This document shows positions 11,553 through 24,112 of a DNA stretch of 64,000 nt, piece after piece. The position numbers and the translations under genes are program-made. The stretch comes from Aquanectria penicillioides (Eukaryota; Ascomycota; Sordariomycetes; Hypocreales; Nectriaceae). The notes beneath the pieces were generated by a model that saw only the letters and a program-made list of their open reading frames with translations, ran no database searches and was not told the origin of the DNA. Within the stretch, counting starts at the first letter, position 1. Every line of letters begins with the position of its first letter. The stretch is taken from the NCBI GenBank assembly GCA_003415625.1, contig PYIU01000010.1, positions 2,478,501-2,542,500 of the forward strand, given 5' to 3'.

Positions 11553-12466
11553 TGTAGCAAATTGGCCGAAGATCACAGTCAGTACTAAGCTGGGAATGGA
11601 ATCTACGGATTATATGGAGAGATACTAGCAGCACAAACTATCAACTATTGTAGATTACGTGAATAGAAGACTTTCATGGTTGAACTTGCCATCAGCAACA
11701 TTTTTCTGTAAAGAGGCAGAGTAGACAGCAAGATGTTGAGTTCTCCAAACGCATTAGTCGCCACATGCCTCGGGTTGGACTTTTTCTTTGCGGGCTAAAA
11801 TTGCAGTGAAGCGCTCCCCCAGCGGTCCCCGGCGCTCCAAGGCGCTCCCATATCTCTAAATCTAAAATCTCATCGTCATTGTGCAGACTAGAACAAATGG
11901 ACGCGATGAAGATGTGACCATCCTCAGGGTTAGCCATCTTTTCTTATGTGAGGCTTGCTTAAGTTAGTGATTTGTCTCGGCGATTGACCATTTGTGTCTA
12001 GCCGAGGACCGACCTAATCCAAATATTGGCAGGGTGGCCGGGTTCCCAGCTTGAATATTTCAACCACAGCCTATAGTTGCAAGACATCGTCCAAGCTTTC
12101 GGATTGCAATGGGTTGTATCGTGTTCTAACATTTCGCGAATGGATTTACAGCATACTTGATAGCTTATTACGTGAATCAAGCAGGACTGGGATGAATTTG
12201 GTTCTGACTGAGGCGTCCATAAATTTAGAACGGTTGTGAGGTGATGAATCTACATAACTAGACGGTCAGAGCCTTACCCCAATTCTTGCAACCCGCTATT
12301 GCACCTTTGGCAAAAGTAGGACGTACATTGCCATAACCAGTGCCATTTTAGGCTAAATGAGTTTCAACGCTCCCACCAGACTAACCTAAATGACACGGTC
12401 CACAGGCAGGAGAATGATAGACGTGCCTTTCTACATTTGCTATTGAATACATGTCAACATAAAATA
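11553..12466. other. intergenic
   Basis: No supported gene; only short frames without motifs on either strand. Confidence 0.5.
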
Positions 12467-13860
12467 TTACGAAGTACTCCTTCCTCTTGTAATATGCGAA
12501 ACTATCGCCGCACCAAATACCAACACGAGGGTTACAATAGCACCCCATTGCCCGATATGACGAAAGGACTCTCCCCCTGGATCGCTACCCCAAATATACC
12601 ATTCAACATAGCCGATAAAGAAAAGTAAAGAAAATGGACTAACAATTGTCGTATATGTAACGATCAGAAGGTTGTACACGTTTAGGCAGAATGATAGTGG
12701 GTTTTTGCTCTTCTTGATTTGTTTCAGGTGCTCAAGAAACCTATTCTTCATACGTGAGAATGGTCCTTTGCATCGGTCCTTTGCTGCATCCTCGTTCGGC
12801 TCCTCTTGCGGCCAGAGATCTTTGCCCATACCAAGCCACCTTCGGAATTTCCGAGAACCATTCACACCAACCACAGTCAAGCTGGATAATGCCGTTGAAA
12901 TAACGAGACAGTAGGCGACGATCAATAGCCGATATCCTATGTTCGTTTCAAAGTTGCTGGCATAGCTGCCCTCCACAACGTGTATATCCGTGGGATCTCG
13001 AAGTGGCCAAGAGGAATCGAAACAAGGATATATGCACAAGTTGCTGAGAAGATTTGTGGCATTCTCTCTCACAAAATAGTCGCGAATCGTGCGATTCCAA
13101 TGGTACCAGTCAAGGCGATCCCAAACCCCACCGATTGTCTGAGTCCCATCATTCATAAACGGAAGGGTATCGTTCTGACTGGGAGGGCAGAAACGGAACT
13201 GCGGAAATGACCAAAACACAACGTATACTTCAGAAACAAGGGCGCAAATAAAACCGATCAGGAGAAAAGCGGCCCATATCACCAGAATAACTCGAAAATT
13301 CGCTTTCTGGATGACTTCATTGAACGTCCGAGACCAGATCTGCATGGGGGCAAAACCAAGAATGCGGTTCCAACTATAGCAAGAAGAGGGTCTATGTCAT
13401 TATCCCAAGCCATTGGCAGCACGGGTAACCAAAGGCTGGTATCATTCTCTGCCGTATAGACTGAACCGCTTGCTGATCGGCCTTGGACTAGAACTACTTC
13501 ATAGTTCTCCACCATGTATTGAGGAACCATGGTTTCCCGAATAATTGTAAAGACGATGGCGTGTACAGCTGCCATGGAGCTGTATGTCATAACAGAACCA
13601 AGTGCGACCTCTGCAATCCAAAGTTTCTTTTTAGCCACAATGGTAAATATGATAAGCGCGTAATATGCATAGCGAGGAGTTGGGGCATAACCACCACTGA
13701 TTTGGTAGGAACATTGAATGAATTGAGTGCCAAAGAAGGAGTTGTTTCCGATTTTATCGTTGCCGATAACCCAGCGATCTGGCGTGGCATTGTAAGGGGG
13801 TATTAGGTCTAGATCGGCCGGGAAAAGTTTGAGAACGAAAGGATCGTCAAGGTGCGCCAT
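12467..13860 (-). CDS. multi-pass fungal membrane protein, unknown function
   Basis: Two frames join cleanly through a 56-nt intron. Exon 13860-13430 is followed by the intron 13429-13374 (donor GTTACC, pyrimidine-rich CCTCTTCTTGCTATAG acceptor), then exon 13373-12467. The product is about 445 residues. Membrane helices are visible near YAYYALIIFTIV, in the MTYSSMAAVHAIVFTII region, at VILVIWAAFLLIGFICALV, LLIVAYCLVISTALSSL, YTTIVSPFSLLFFIGYV and IVTLVLVFGAAIVSHI. Several N-x-S/T sites lie between helices. The architecture resembles fungal proteins annotated only as hypothetical. The ATG at 13860 is the first in frame. Coding-like sequence continues upstream in other frames, so the true N-terminus may be longer or damaged (see findings). 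Function unknown. Confidence 0.7.
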
Positions 13861-14340
13861 TTTGCATCCAATGGGAGGAACTTTGCTGTGTGAATGCCCT
13901 CCGTTTTGACGATGTGGAGGCACTTTCAATGCTTAGGATGTTTGCTTCTGTCAAAATTGATGTTCGCGTGGCAGTTGAATGCGGACCCAGAATGGGGTTA
14001 AATACCCAGAGCCCGACATCTACTCTACCATGGATGTCGGAATGTCCCAATTCTGGAGTACGAAACCGCCGTCACATTGGCGAGAATCAGGTTGCGTGGC
14101 GCTTGCTAAAGCAGCCTTCTTGTGATTGTTCACTTGGTGAGACGCATGAGCGGCCGACGGCAACTTGTCTGAGGTCTACTGAAATGTGGCTGCAGAATCG
14201 TGCGATGAGGCTCTCTAATCCCCTATTTGTATCAGTCCTACAAGCTTGGCCTGGCATGATGCGTCGCCAACCTCTGCCATGAAGTTTGTGAGTATCGTGT
14301 AGCTCATTCATCTCTTTTAAGCCCGCGAACCCGGACATTC
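13861..14340 (-). other. coding-like sequence upstream of the membrane protein, frames broken
   Basis: On the minus strand a frame reading VDVGLWVFNPILGP is preceded, in another frame, by a stretch containing CDGGFVLQNWDIP. Both look like the composition of a membrane-protein N-terminus, but they are separated by a TAG at about 14024 and have no clear splice solution. They may be missed 5' exons or a decayed start of the gene at 12467-13860. Confidence 0.3.
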
Positions 14341-15404
14341 AAGAGGGGCACTTGAGTGGGCATGGGGATTTAACCTACTCCCGCAAAGCTTAGAGAGGTG
14401 CAGACGTGAACCAATCGATGGAAAGGTGACATGTTAATCCCTCACAGGCTGAATTAACCCCTTCAGCCGGGAGCAGTGTCATCTGGCAGTATCTGCAGGT
14501 GTCCACTTCATTGGTCGCCTCCCGGTAGCCTGCCGCTGGATGCTGCATGTACTATATTATCGGGAATATCGAGCAATCGGCACCTTGTTCTATCCCAGAA
14601 TAGCTTGCGGATTGACGCCTGGTCTTTGACCTGATTCCGGTCCCGCTAATTCTTTTTGGCTACCTATGAAGAGAAGCTAGAATATGACGCGAGGCGTTCA
14701 ACAAGTCTAAGATCCATCTTATGGATACAGACCGCAACGAACTTGAGGCTTTTGTGAGCGCATAGACGGATGAGCTGGCCCCTTTGGTCTGCTCAATCCA
14801 AAATGGATTCAGAGACAAAGCTTCCTCTGTATCACGACTATGTCTTGTCCAAGGCATTCCGCAATACATCAACCTATTGCCTCCTTGATCACCAAGCTGA
14901 GAGTTATGAGGTATATCAACTTCACATCTAGCTAACGGTGTGCGGCCGCATTATGCTTTATGCTCACTCTATTCTTTTAAAGCGCCTCATTCTCTTTTTT
15001 GGACAAGCTCTTCACTGAAAGGAGAGGACAAAATCATTCTGGTAGTCGACTCTAACAGCTATCCTACATTAGACACTTCTATCATTTCTCAGACATATAT
15101 TACTGCTGTTACACCTTCAAAATACCCTTAATTATGCTTTTGAATAGTTACCCATGCCGTTTCAACATCCAGACCATAATGGATTGATCGGTCAAGACCC
15201 TCTTTACCTTTACACTTTCATCATATGGTGCCTCTACCCTGCTACCCCTTCCATACAATTTTGCTCAAGGCCCTTTATTACAATCAAAAGGGATAGAACA
15301 GAGGGCATAAGTAGACTCCTTTCTAGCTAATTGAGGAGAAACTATAGCTCTTCTATACTTGTGATAATCAAGAATCTTTCCGGCATCCTTAAGTCTTATC
15401 CCTA
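14341..15404. other. intergenic
   Basis: No supported gene, and no repeat or RNA gene recognised. Confidence 0.5.
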
Positions 15405-16469
15405 TTAGCTATACGGCCAGTTGACCGGACCAGTCTCCGGATGACCGTTCCCGATATTGTCATGGTCCCTGTTATTGCTATAACTTGGGGGCGCGTGCGT
15501 CTGGATGTATGAATCTGGCTGCTCGCTCAAGGATGGTCTAGTTCCTTGATCTTGTGGAACCTCCTCAATTGCTGAGTATTCTCCTGTAGGGACCGGTTGA
15601 TGAGCGGCTTTCCGTCGACGTATTATCCAAAAACCCAAGACCAACGCCACGAAAACAACAGAACCAACTACGGCACCAACAATGATCCCTGTACGAGACG
15701 GGCTACTACCAGACTCCAATGATAAGTCACTTGTTGAGCTCGTGAGGAGGGTTTCGGATGTTGAAGCTGCCGTCATCGTCGATTGAGCCGTGGTACCGAG
15801 AGTTGCCGAATCGCCCGAACTTGAAAAGGCTTCGACTGTCAGACTTTGGTTATGACAACCGAGTTTTGTAATGTTTCGAGAAATGGCACAGGGATTACAC
15901 ACCAGTAGTGCGAGCAGCACGGTAGACCGTATTCACCGACCACGCTGACTGGCAGAAGATGTTGGTCCAGCGCGAGCCTTCTTTATCGTCTGGGGAATTT
16001 TCGAACACGATCATCGATTGGCATCCGTTATCACTGGTACGTGAGTCGCTGCATTAGTGATATTTCCAGCACAGTATAGCTCTGGCAACCACACCATGAT
16101 CCAGTTCCCCCACGGTTGTCCTTGGCGACCTTGCCCACGCAGTAAGTCATTACTGTGTAATCAGGTGTCTGGGTTGTAGGAACACAGGTGCCATAGTTTG
16201 CCACCGTGACCCATTTTCCAGTCTGGCAAGTGATTATCTTAGGTACTAGTGATAGTCAGAAGGGGTCAGCCAGTTTGAATCCTCAACGGGAATATGCCAT
16301 GTATACCTGATGCCCCTTGGGCGTAGTAGTATCCTTGGAAGTTTGTTGGTAGAGGGGTTGCAAACGGGACGAAAGCCGATGTTGTCGACTCAGCGAACGC
16401 GTGTGCACAGAAAAGCAAAAGAAGTGCTATCGCTCGCTGCCACGTCAACGTTTCCAGTAGCAGATACAT
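15405..16469 (-). CDS. secreted, Ser/Thr-rich single-pass transmembrane protein (mucin-like surface protein)
   Basis: Four exons fit exactly in phase: 16469-16307, 16245-16095, 16048-15903 and 15835-15405, giving 296 residues. The signal peptide (ALLLLFCAHAFA) ends near residue 27. A Cys-rich ectodomain follows, with C-x..C pairs around TCQTGKWVTVANYGTC, MTYCVGKVAKDNRGG and NGCQSMIVFENSPDD...NIFC. A Ser/Thr-rich stalk (about residues 160-205) leads to one membrane helix (GIIVGAVVGSVVFVALVLGFWII), an RRRK stop-transfer and a Pro-rich cytosolic tail of about 65 residues. The layout matches the many ascomycete surface proteins annotated as WSC/mucin-like or hypothetical membrane-anchored proteins, although a standard WSC domain is not clear. 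A cell-wall sensor role is inferred from architecture only. The 46-nt second intron is close to the minimum size. Confidence 0.75.
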
Positions 16470-18214
16470 GTTTGTGATTTCAGCCACGCTTTCTTCGTTT
16501 GTGTCGGAGGCAACGACCGGGAAAGTTGACAAAGGGCAATAACACTCTGCCAGAAGGCGATCGAGTGAACTTATAATCCAAAGATTGAGCAATACTTCCC
16601 GTTAGCTGAAAACACCAGGTACTTTGAGGGCACATGCAGCTAGATCGTACCAAGTTAGCGTGAGCGTATGGCGGACATTCAGCGTCCCACAGAGCATATG
16701 TCGTGGTTGTTCATCGCAAATGGGTGTGCTTACCACGGGCAGCTTTGGCTGAAAGAGAGAATGCACATTACAGCGCCACAGCGCTTTCATGTCTGAATGC
16801 CCAACCGCATGGCTTGTTGAGCTAAGAATATCCCCGCCCATCTGCAGGTCGGAGGGTCTCAAGATCAGGCTGGGAAAACAAGGTCATTCCATTGGAGTTT
16901 TTTATGACCACTAGTGACCGCTGCTTCTCGGTTAGGAACGCCAACATACCAACAGGTGCCGAGGCTCTTGGCGTGACACAATATGCAATACACTCTTTTG
17001 CCCCAGAGCCTGATCCAAATTTCACCGTGCAAGGGACATGTCTGTACTAGAGGTATGAAGTAAATTCATTTTCTGAGCTGGATAGAAAAGCACGGATGGA
17101 GTGATTAGTCTAGTTGGAATGTGGACTTCATCTATAATCCCATAACAGGTTGCCTTGACTTATATCGTACCATGTAGAATTGAGGAAGGTGTTCACTATA
17201 TGTGCTGTTCGTAGATGCAAGCAGCCCCCAATGATTCTGAAATATTTCCCAACTCCTCTCAGCCCCAAGCAAGCCCACACGCCACCTCAGCTATCTAAAT
17301 ATAGGCGGAGTGCTAGAGTATGGCGGCCGTACGTCGCCAAGGTGGTTGTGAGGCTGGGCTTTCTACAGCCCCGAATTTGGTCGAGTAGAAGCGGCTGCTT
17401 TACCACGCCGCTCCCCTTGTAAAAGCCACAGTCGCTGGACTACTCTATACTCATGTGGTTGTTGTCTCCATTGGTTACTGCTTGAAGTGGACCAAACTTG
17501 TGGCCCAAAACAACCTTCTCGTCTATGCACGCTTGGGATGGCTGGTAATATCACTCGGATCGTTCCTCTATTGTTCTTTCTTTGCTCCTCCTACGGGAAT
17601 CGTAAGGTACGCAACGACGGAACAACGCAATCTGATGGTGACTCCTTGGTTCCCATTCTGCCCGTGGGTTTAGCGCTGTTCACACTCTGCTATCCTCTGA
17701 GCTACATGTGCAATGATCACACACGATTAAACGCCTCAGCAGGCTGTATGTGTAAGGTCGGGATGGATCGGAATTTTCCCCGCTTCCAAATACTGGCTGG
17801 GTCTAGAGCCTCAAGGTGATCTTGGTCTGGGTGTTGGTCCTGTCATCAGCTGACAGGGATCCATGACGCCAAGGCGTTAAAGAGGGTGAATCTTCTGTAT
17901 GCTCGCTCTAAGCTTGGAGGGCGATGATCCCCTGTTGACTGGTTCGCTGACCACCTTGCTTTAGCGTGCGAGCTGAAGATTGCTACTTGATCTCAACAAC
18001 TCAGCGATGTTGACAGAGTGCTGCTACAGCGAGATGCAATTTATAACCCAACAGATAGCTTTGCAGCAACCATACAGACTATTAAGGCAAAGAATAGATA
18101 CTATATACATGTGCCAACCACAGATTGGAAGTCAATGGGCGCCAGCATTCCCAGTCCACTAGCAATGAACCATGGCAATGAATACTCGTGTTCGCGCATC
18201 ACATCCTGGGCTGA
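16470..18214. other. intergenic, no supported gene
   Basis: Frames of 60-110 codons occur on both strands, but none shows a domain, a signal peptide with a sensible body, or clean splice continuity. Confidence 0.45.
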
Positions 18215-18790
18215 TCCTTGTCCGTGTTCGCCATATTCCCCCCTGAAACTCTTCCCCATGTGCCGAGCGAATTGGAGAGCCACAACCGTACCCAGAAAGC
18301 CGTTCGCGGCTCTCACGCCAAGGGGATGGGCTGGCAGGAGTTGTTCGACGTAGCCACACTCGCGCTTCCAGTAGCCGACGCCGAAGTGCTCGCTGCCATA
18401 GTCATCTTAGCAGTAGCCGATCCACTTGTGGAGGAAGTAGAAGTCGTACGTAGTCTTGCTGGATGATGTCTTGGTAGCAAGTCCAGAGACTGTTCTGGAA
18501 GCTGTGTACACGAGCGGCGGGAACAGTCAGTCCAGCGACCGAGTAGATCGACTTGGTGCTGTGACACCTACTTCATTCCCCAGATAATCCCAGGCAGATT
18601 GAGGGCAGCAAGCAAACCCACCGAGGAAGCCCTTGTTGGTGCATATGCACTTGACATCAGGCTGGCCGCACCCGGCGATTTCACCACCCAGGGTCGACCT
18701 TGGTGATGCACGAAGTCCAACAGCACATCGGTTCCAGATTAGCCATCTAGCTTTCAACAGACAGTGTGATGGCCATGCTCCCAGTCAAAT
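18215..18790 (-). pseudogene. CFEM-domain, GPI-anchor-type protein relic, several frameshifts
   Basis: Read on the minus strand, the pieces are in the order of a CFEM protein but lie in different frames. First comes a Cys-rich start (CCWTSC near 18735). The CFEM core follows (GCGQPDVKCICTNKGFLGGFACC, about 18672-18604; key residues are the Cys spacing and the Asp before KC). Then comes GVTAPS, a Ser/Thr-rich tail (TTSTSSTSGSATAKMT, about 18449-18400) and an ANGFLGTVVAL hydrophobic end typical of a GPI signal (about 18315-18280). At least three frame changes and an in-frame TAG near the start separate these pieces, with no introns that would repair them. CFEM proteins are fungal cell-wall or membrane proteins, some of which bind haem. 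This copy cannot encode one as it stands. Confidence 0.65.
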
Positions 18791-19900
18791 ATAGCTGGTG
18801 GTGATTTCGGGCGACGGCAACAAAAGTGCGGATTAAAAAGAGAAATTCACAAAAGTAACGGAGACAGGCAGCAATCGCAGATGATTTCAAGAAGTAAATT
18901 AGTTTATTTCTGGAATTATGTATTAGTTGAGTCTGGCCAGAGCGATGTAAAAGTGATGCGACCCAACATGAGCTGACAGCGAGAGATGGCGGCGCACCCA
19001 AATGCCTTGCAATCTTGGTCTCCATTCACCAACTAGTTAGGAAGCCTGGTTAGAACGAACACGTTTCCTTTGCTTGCTACAGCCCATTGACAATGATGAT
19101 CATTTGACAGAGAGTACCCTGTATTGGCCCGATGCCAACTTTAGTCAGCTTCTTCCGACCTAGCTTCTCCCACTAATGTAGTCACTACCCTATGTCATAT
19201 AAGACAGCGACAACTACATCCGTCCTACATTGAAAGAAGCCCGATGAAGGCACTCGTCGCCTCAGCTGGGTTGCAGCCAGGCTTGCCAACACAGACATTC
19301 ACCTACCTGCCAAGTCTTTTCCTTCCTAGGTTAGAGGCGAGTCAAGCTGGATTACGTGGTGCTAACCCTGGAGGCGCAAGACTAGTACTTCATCTGAGGT
19401 GGCGGCGGCATTGGGCCTACTGGGCACTGAATGGCTTCGACGTATACACAGCAGCCGATCGGTGTGCTGAGTTAAGAATCCATGAGAGCCTGACTTTCAT
19501 GTCCAGCTTGAGGGCAAACTATCGCAACTGTCATTGGATATGATGGTGTGATAATGCAATTTGGGGATGAGCAGATCTCAGAGTTTGTGTCTGACAATGA
19601 GCCAAGAAGCTTTTTCTTGTATTTCCAACCAATACGTTGTCTATCAGGCAACCACCCGTAACCTGTCTCATTCGGCTCGTCCACGTATGCTCGTTAGTTC
19701 AAGGGTGTCGACACCATCCCTCCACAGGACTCAGTGTGCATTCATGTATAAAGAGCCAAACCTCTCACAAATGGCCAAAACCCTATAACCACCGGTTATT
19801 GCAGACAAATTCATCCGCATATCACTTTTTCAAGGCACAAAACCCACTCAGTTACCATTTTCCAGCCCCACCTCCCAAAGAACTGCATTCTTATTTATTA
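18791..19900. other. intergenic
   Basis: No supported gene in about 1.1 kb. Confidence 0.45.
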
Positions 19901-19949
19901 TCTCGCTTGCTTCCCCGACTGAATCTTCATTCTATCCCAAAACCGACAG

Positions 19950-20360
19950 CCATGGATATCAGGCAATGCTCACCAACTAGACTCGAGATCATCCGGATGT
20001 AGTCACTGCCGCAAATGTCAGTGGCGGATGGGAGTGGTGGGCGTTGATGGAACTCACTCTTGAGTTTAAACGGCTGCCAGATTCTGAAGCCGACTTCGAG
20101 GCACTAGTCTACGATGGAAGCACCCAGAGGTGTGACATTGTTGTCAAAGGAGCGCCAGTTCTCCTACCGAATCTCGATCATGTACACTACAGCGACTTCA
20201 TTGAGCTCAAGTGCTAGAACTTCCGTACCGAGAGTGCCGCCAAGTTCTGGACCCGACTCAGCTCTGACTACGCGAGGTTTTATATTTACAACCTAACGGA
20301 AGAGTACGAGCTTCGTAGCATCAGAAAGATGGCGCTGGGGTTGTTACCGCTGTGAGCGTG
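19950..20360 (+). pseudogene. possible coding relic, unassigned
   Basis: One plus-strand frame reads through protein-like sequence (EADFEALVYDGSTQRCDIVVKG ... AKFWTRLSSDYARFYIYNL ... ELRSIRKMALGLL). It is interrupted by a TAG at about 20216 and ends at about 20354. The C-terminal piece has the feel of a BTB-type helix pair, but I would not assign the family. No start with upstream continuity was found. Confidence 0.25.
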
Positions 20361-21990
20361 GGCGAAATCTGACAAGGGAAACGAAATGGATGCCTTGGCA
20401 AGGAACACTTGGCTAAACGAGAGCATGTCGGAAATTTGGATTAAATCTGGGGGTGTGGACATAAAATTGGGATATAATTATGCGTACACTGATGATGGCT
20501 TTGCTATGATATTTTTGGAATTTCTTGAGGTTCAGACGATATAGCTAGCATGCGTGGTAGGAGAAGATGACAGAAACCGGAAAATCAAGAGGCAACTTTT
20601 CCCAACGCAATTTTTGATTTTTGAAACTCCGGGTTTTCAGTGTATCCAGATGGTCTTATTGTATTCCTTTGTTATCCCTTCATTTATCCAGAGCCATTTT
20701 GTTTAATTGTTTTCATTGGGACTAGTTTCATTGATGTCAGGCTAGCGCATTGCAGTTGCGTGGTTGCTACCCTGTAGCACTTACAGTGCGGGCTCAAGAG
20801 GATGACAAACCCGCACTCAAGATTTATTATTAAATCTCCCTTTCTTCTGTCCAAGTAATTCTAAGGGGAAACTAACTGCATGTTTGATCTAGTAGCTCAG
20901 ATGATTGATGACGATGTAAACATGCTCAATCGAAAATACAGCTTGGAGGTGCACTTTAACTTGCGGAATGTACCTTTGATTCACCTGCTCACAGTGTTTT
21001 AGAAATCGCCCAAGGAAGATTTCATCCATCCAGATTGGGATTGGGATTAAAATTTACTATTTCACTCTTCTCCAGACTCGAATAGACATATTAGAGTGTT
21101 TAGAAAGCGTTTGAGCAGAACACTTGGACTGAGGCGCACCGCGCAGGGATGCAAAATACAACCCCGAGAGGGGGCATGACCCCACTGTTATGAGCCAAGG
21201 AGACGAGGAACACAACTCCCTGCGCTCCCATCTGGAAACTGAATTTATGTAGACAGAAGGACTGGTATGTGATCTTCACTATTTAATGCAACTTAGTTGC
21301 TGCAATCACGATTGTGCATTACCAGAGCGAATAGGTGAGATGTCTGACCGATCCTTCAACTTACTATGCTTGTTACTGTTTCTTCTATAAGAACCCAAAC
21401 CCTGAATACTCTGGAAGTGATTGAACTCATAGGACTGAACTGATCGTTGCAAGAACTTCGGTGGCTAACCACCGCGAAAACTGCGAATCTCTTGTCATCC
21501 AATCAGATTTGAGAATTTTCATCTCGTTTGGTGGGTCTCCATTCTTCAGGCTTGAAGAAGAACATGACATTGATTATGTGACCAACTGACCTTGAATCAA
21601 TAGAATGTCAGCTAGCCTTCAATAGTATAATCTGAATTGTTGCAGAAGTATGGTTCTTTTTACACAGCATTTGAAAAAAAAAAACGTGGTCCTGCATGTC
21701 TCAAGTGACTAGTGTGAAGGTCAGATTCGCCACAGGGTCAATCTGTCTCTTCGTGGCGTTAATTTGGAATTGAGGCTAGACTGAAACCCGCTAGATTAGA
21801 AGTGGGGTTCATGAAAGCATCGGCCAAGGTGTTGAATTGCCGAGCTGATAAAAGTTCACACTACGGGAGATGTCGGTGTTTTGAATTTGCCCGAGCCTCC
21901 CCCCACAATTGGTCATATCGTCACGTCGTCACATCTACAACTTAGAAACTGGTGAACTCATCTCGCATTTAACCGCCTCATCCCTTCACA
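20361..21990. other. intergenic, 1.6 kb
   Basis: No supported gene; moderately AT-rich with a poly-A tract at about 21673. The final stretch would be the leader of the thioesterase gene. Confidence 0.45.
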
Positions 21991-23531
21991 ATGGCGTGCA
22001 AAAACTGGTCAACTCGCGGGGTTTTCCCTCCAAGTCGATGCTTTGGACAACGAGGCATTATTCACCATGCCTCCCTTGCCCAGGCCAGGAGGCTGCATTC
22101 GACGCCTATCAGCCATACAGATGGTGTTTTCCGGGGGCTCACAGACACTCGGCTGCCTATGCCGTGGATTGACGCGTGGAAGCTCATCCAAGAGGGAACA
22201 AACCCATCTCCCAAGGGTGACGCGCTCAAGGAGCGTGACTTTACGCCAAAGAAGATGAGCGATAGCTACCATCGCGTTGTGAGCAACGAACCTTGAGGCA
22301 CATCTCCTTCCAGCAAGATTACTGATGCATAGAAAGATTCTTCCCCTGGCCAAGGACCCATGGCTGTCTGATACATATATCAATTCATCTGGACACATTC
22401 GGTACCTCTTGACGCGATCCCGAAGGCCTTTTGCATCACGCTTACACAGATACCAATAGTCTAGGCACGATCTTTATGGATCTTGATGCCCTGTCCGGCA
22501 TCATCGTCTATAAGCACACTGGACCCGGTGTTACAACCGTAACCGCGGCAGTCGACCGCATCACTATCGCTCACCCACTCACCGAGATCTGCGACCTCGA
22601 GTATAGTGGGCGCGTGACTTATGCTACTGGCCGCAGCTCTATGGAAATCATCTGCAACGTTGCCAAGGTACCACCAGAGGGCCAGGCGAGCAAGCCTGAA
22701 GATGTCTTACTGACATGCACCTTCACCATGGTCGCCCTCGACCCGGAAACTAGGAAGCCTACAGCCGTGCCGAAGCTAATCTGCTCGACCCCAGAAGAGG
22801 AGGCCTTGTTTGAAGCTGGTGCGGCCAAGTCGCTCGCCAAGAAGAAATCATTGCAAGTGTCCTTGATGGAGCAAGAGCCGGATGATTTGGAGGCGGCTTT
22901 GATCCACAAGATTTGGCTCAAACAGATCGAGTACCATGATCCAAGCAAGCCACTTCGCCAGGCACCCAATGTTGTTGCCATGTCGAAGACCCAACTTTCA
23001 ACCGCCGCCATTATGCAGCCGCAGTATCGCAACCGACACCAGACCATGATTTTTGGTGGCTACCACATAAAGCAAACGTTTGAGCTAGCCTTCTGCTGCG
23101 CGGCCAGTTTTGCACACGCTCGCCCAACCTTCATCAGCGCTGATCCTTGCACATTCCGCAACCCGGTCCCAGTGGGTAGCGTTCTCTACCTAACTGCGAC
23201 GGTGGCTTATACAGATCCACCGGTGATGGATGAGGATGGAAGCGAGACAGCCCAAAAGGATCCAGCGAACCCGATGACAAGAGTCCACGTGCGAGTAGAC
23301 AGCAAGGTGCGAGACGTGGAGCACGGATACGCGAAGCCTACAGGGCAATTTAACTACACTTTTTCTGTCCCCAAGGATGTCAAGGTGCTGCCGCATACAT
23401 ATCAGGAGTTTATGATGTTTGTTGATGCTCGGAGGAGAGTCCGGATGGGAGACTTGCAGAAAATACAGCAGGATGCAAACTCGCCCAAGCAGAAGATGGA
23501 TGTATCAGAGAGCACAAATATTACAGAGTGA
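21991..23531 (+). CDS. acyl-CoA thioesterase, ACOT9-like, double hotdog, probably mitochondrial
   Basis: Three exons fit in phase: 21991-22278, 22337-22401 and 22460-23531, giving 474 residues. The N-terminal 40 residues are basic, Ser/His-rich and free of acids, as expected for a mitochondrial presequence. The first hotdog-type region includes HIRLGTIFMDLDALSG and continues through the GRSSMEI strand. The second contains MQPQYRNRHQTMIFGGYHIK and FISADPCTFRNPVPVGS, which are strong ACOT9/acyl-CoA hydrolase signatures. The enzyme would hydrolyse acyl-CoA to free fatty acid and CoA. It lies on the left flank of a block of lipid-oxidation-type genes, but nothing in the sequence shows co-regulation. 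Confidence 0.88.
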
Positions 23532-24112
23532 ACTCTAGGGAGAGTGATGAGAGTTCTAGTATAACTCCTGATATAGATTGAAGATACAACAACTTGTTAC
23601 ACCCTGGCGCCATATCTATAGTATGAATGATTGGATTAATCTGAGAAGGATAGTAAGGTAAGGGAATGCGGCTTGAGTCTGCTTGCCATATTGTCTGATT
23701 ACAAAGGCCCAATCAACACCTGATACAACATGGAGGGCCTGGATAGTCCCAGGTGCATTCTATCGAAGAGAGCATGGAAATTGCCGGGATTAAAGTTTTC
23801 TGCCACCGAGCAAGTTGACTCCGCCAAAGTGTTATTTCTAGATAGGGCATTTCTACTTGTCAAAGCTACGGAAGGCCCAAAAAATACCCCCGTGAGAGAG
23901 TGAAATGCAATTTTCACATTTAATCTCCAGGGATGAGTAAAACTATAGCACTTTTTGAAGATAGTTCTAGCTTCGATTATAAAGAAAGAAGGAAATCCTT
24001 CTTAGCATCAAATTTGACTAGGCCCGAACCCTTGGCGAAACGTTCGAATCTCGATACCTGACCGTTTAGGAGAATTATTTAATGCTATGAGGGACTAAAT
24101 ATCCCGATGTAG
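23532..24112. other. convergent intergenic region
   Basis: The region lies between the 3' ends of the thioesterase and the hydrolase. It contains a perfect small hairpin (AAGAAGGA / TCCTTCTT, about 23985-24002) that could lie in a 3' UTR. No gene was seen. Confidence 0.45.

Noticed and set aside
17487..17819. Possible secreted Cys-containing protein on the plus strand
   Set aside because: The hydrophobic start is plausible, but the body has no motif, no homology I recognise and no splice support.
19244..19543. 99-codon plus-strand frame
   Set aside because: No motif, composition not convincing, and no transcription signals.
24000..24060. tRNA-like B-box (GTTCGAATC)
   Set aside because: No A-box or cloverleaf arms can be drawn around it. 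Similar B-box-like strings at 9915 and 51247 fail for the same reason.
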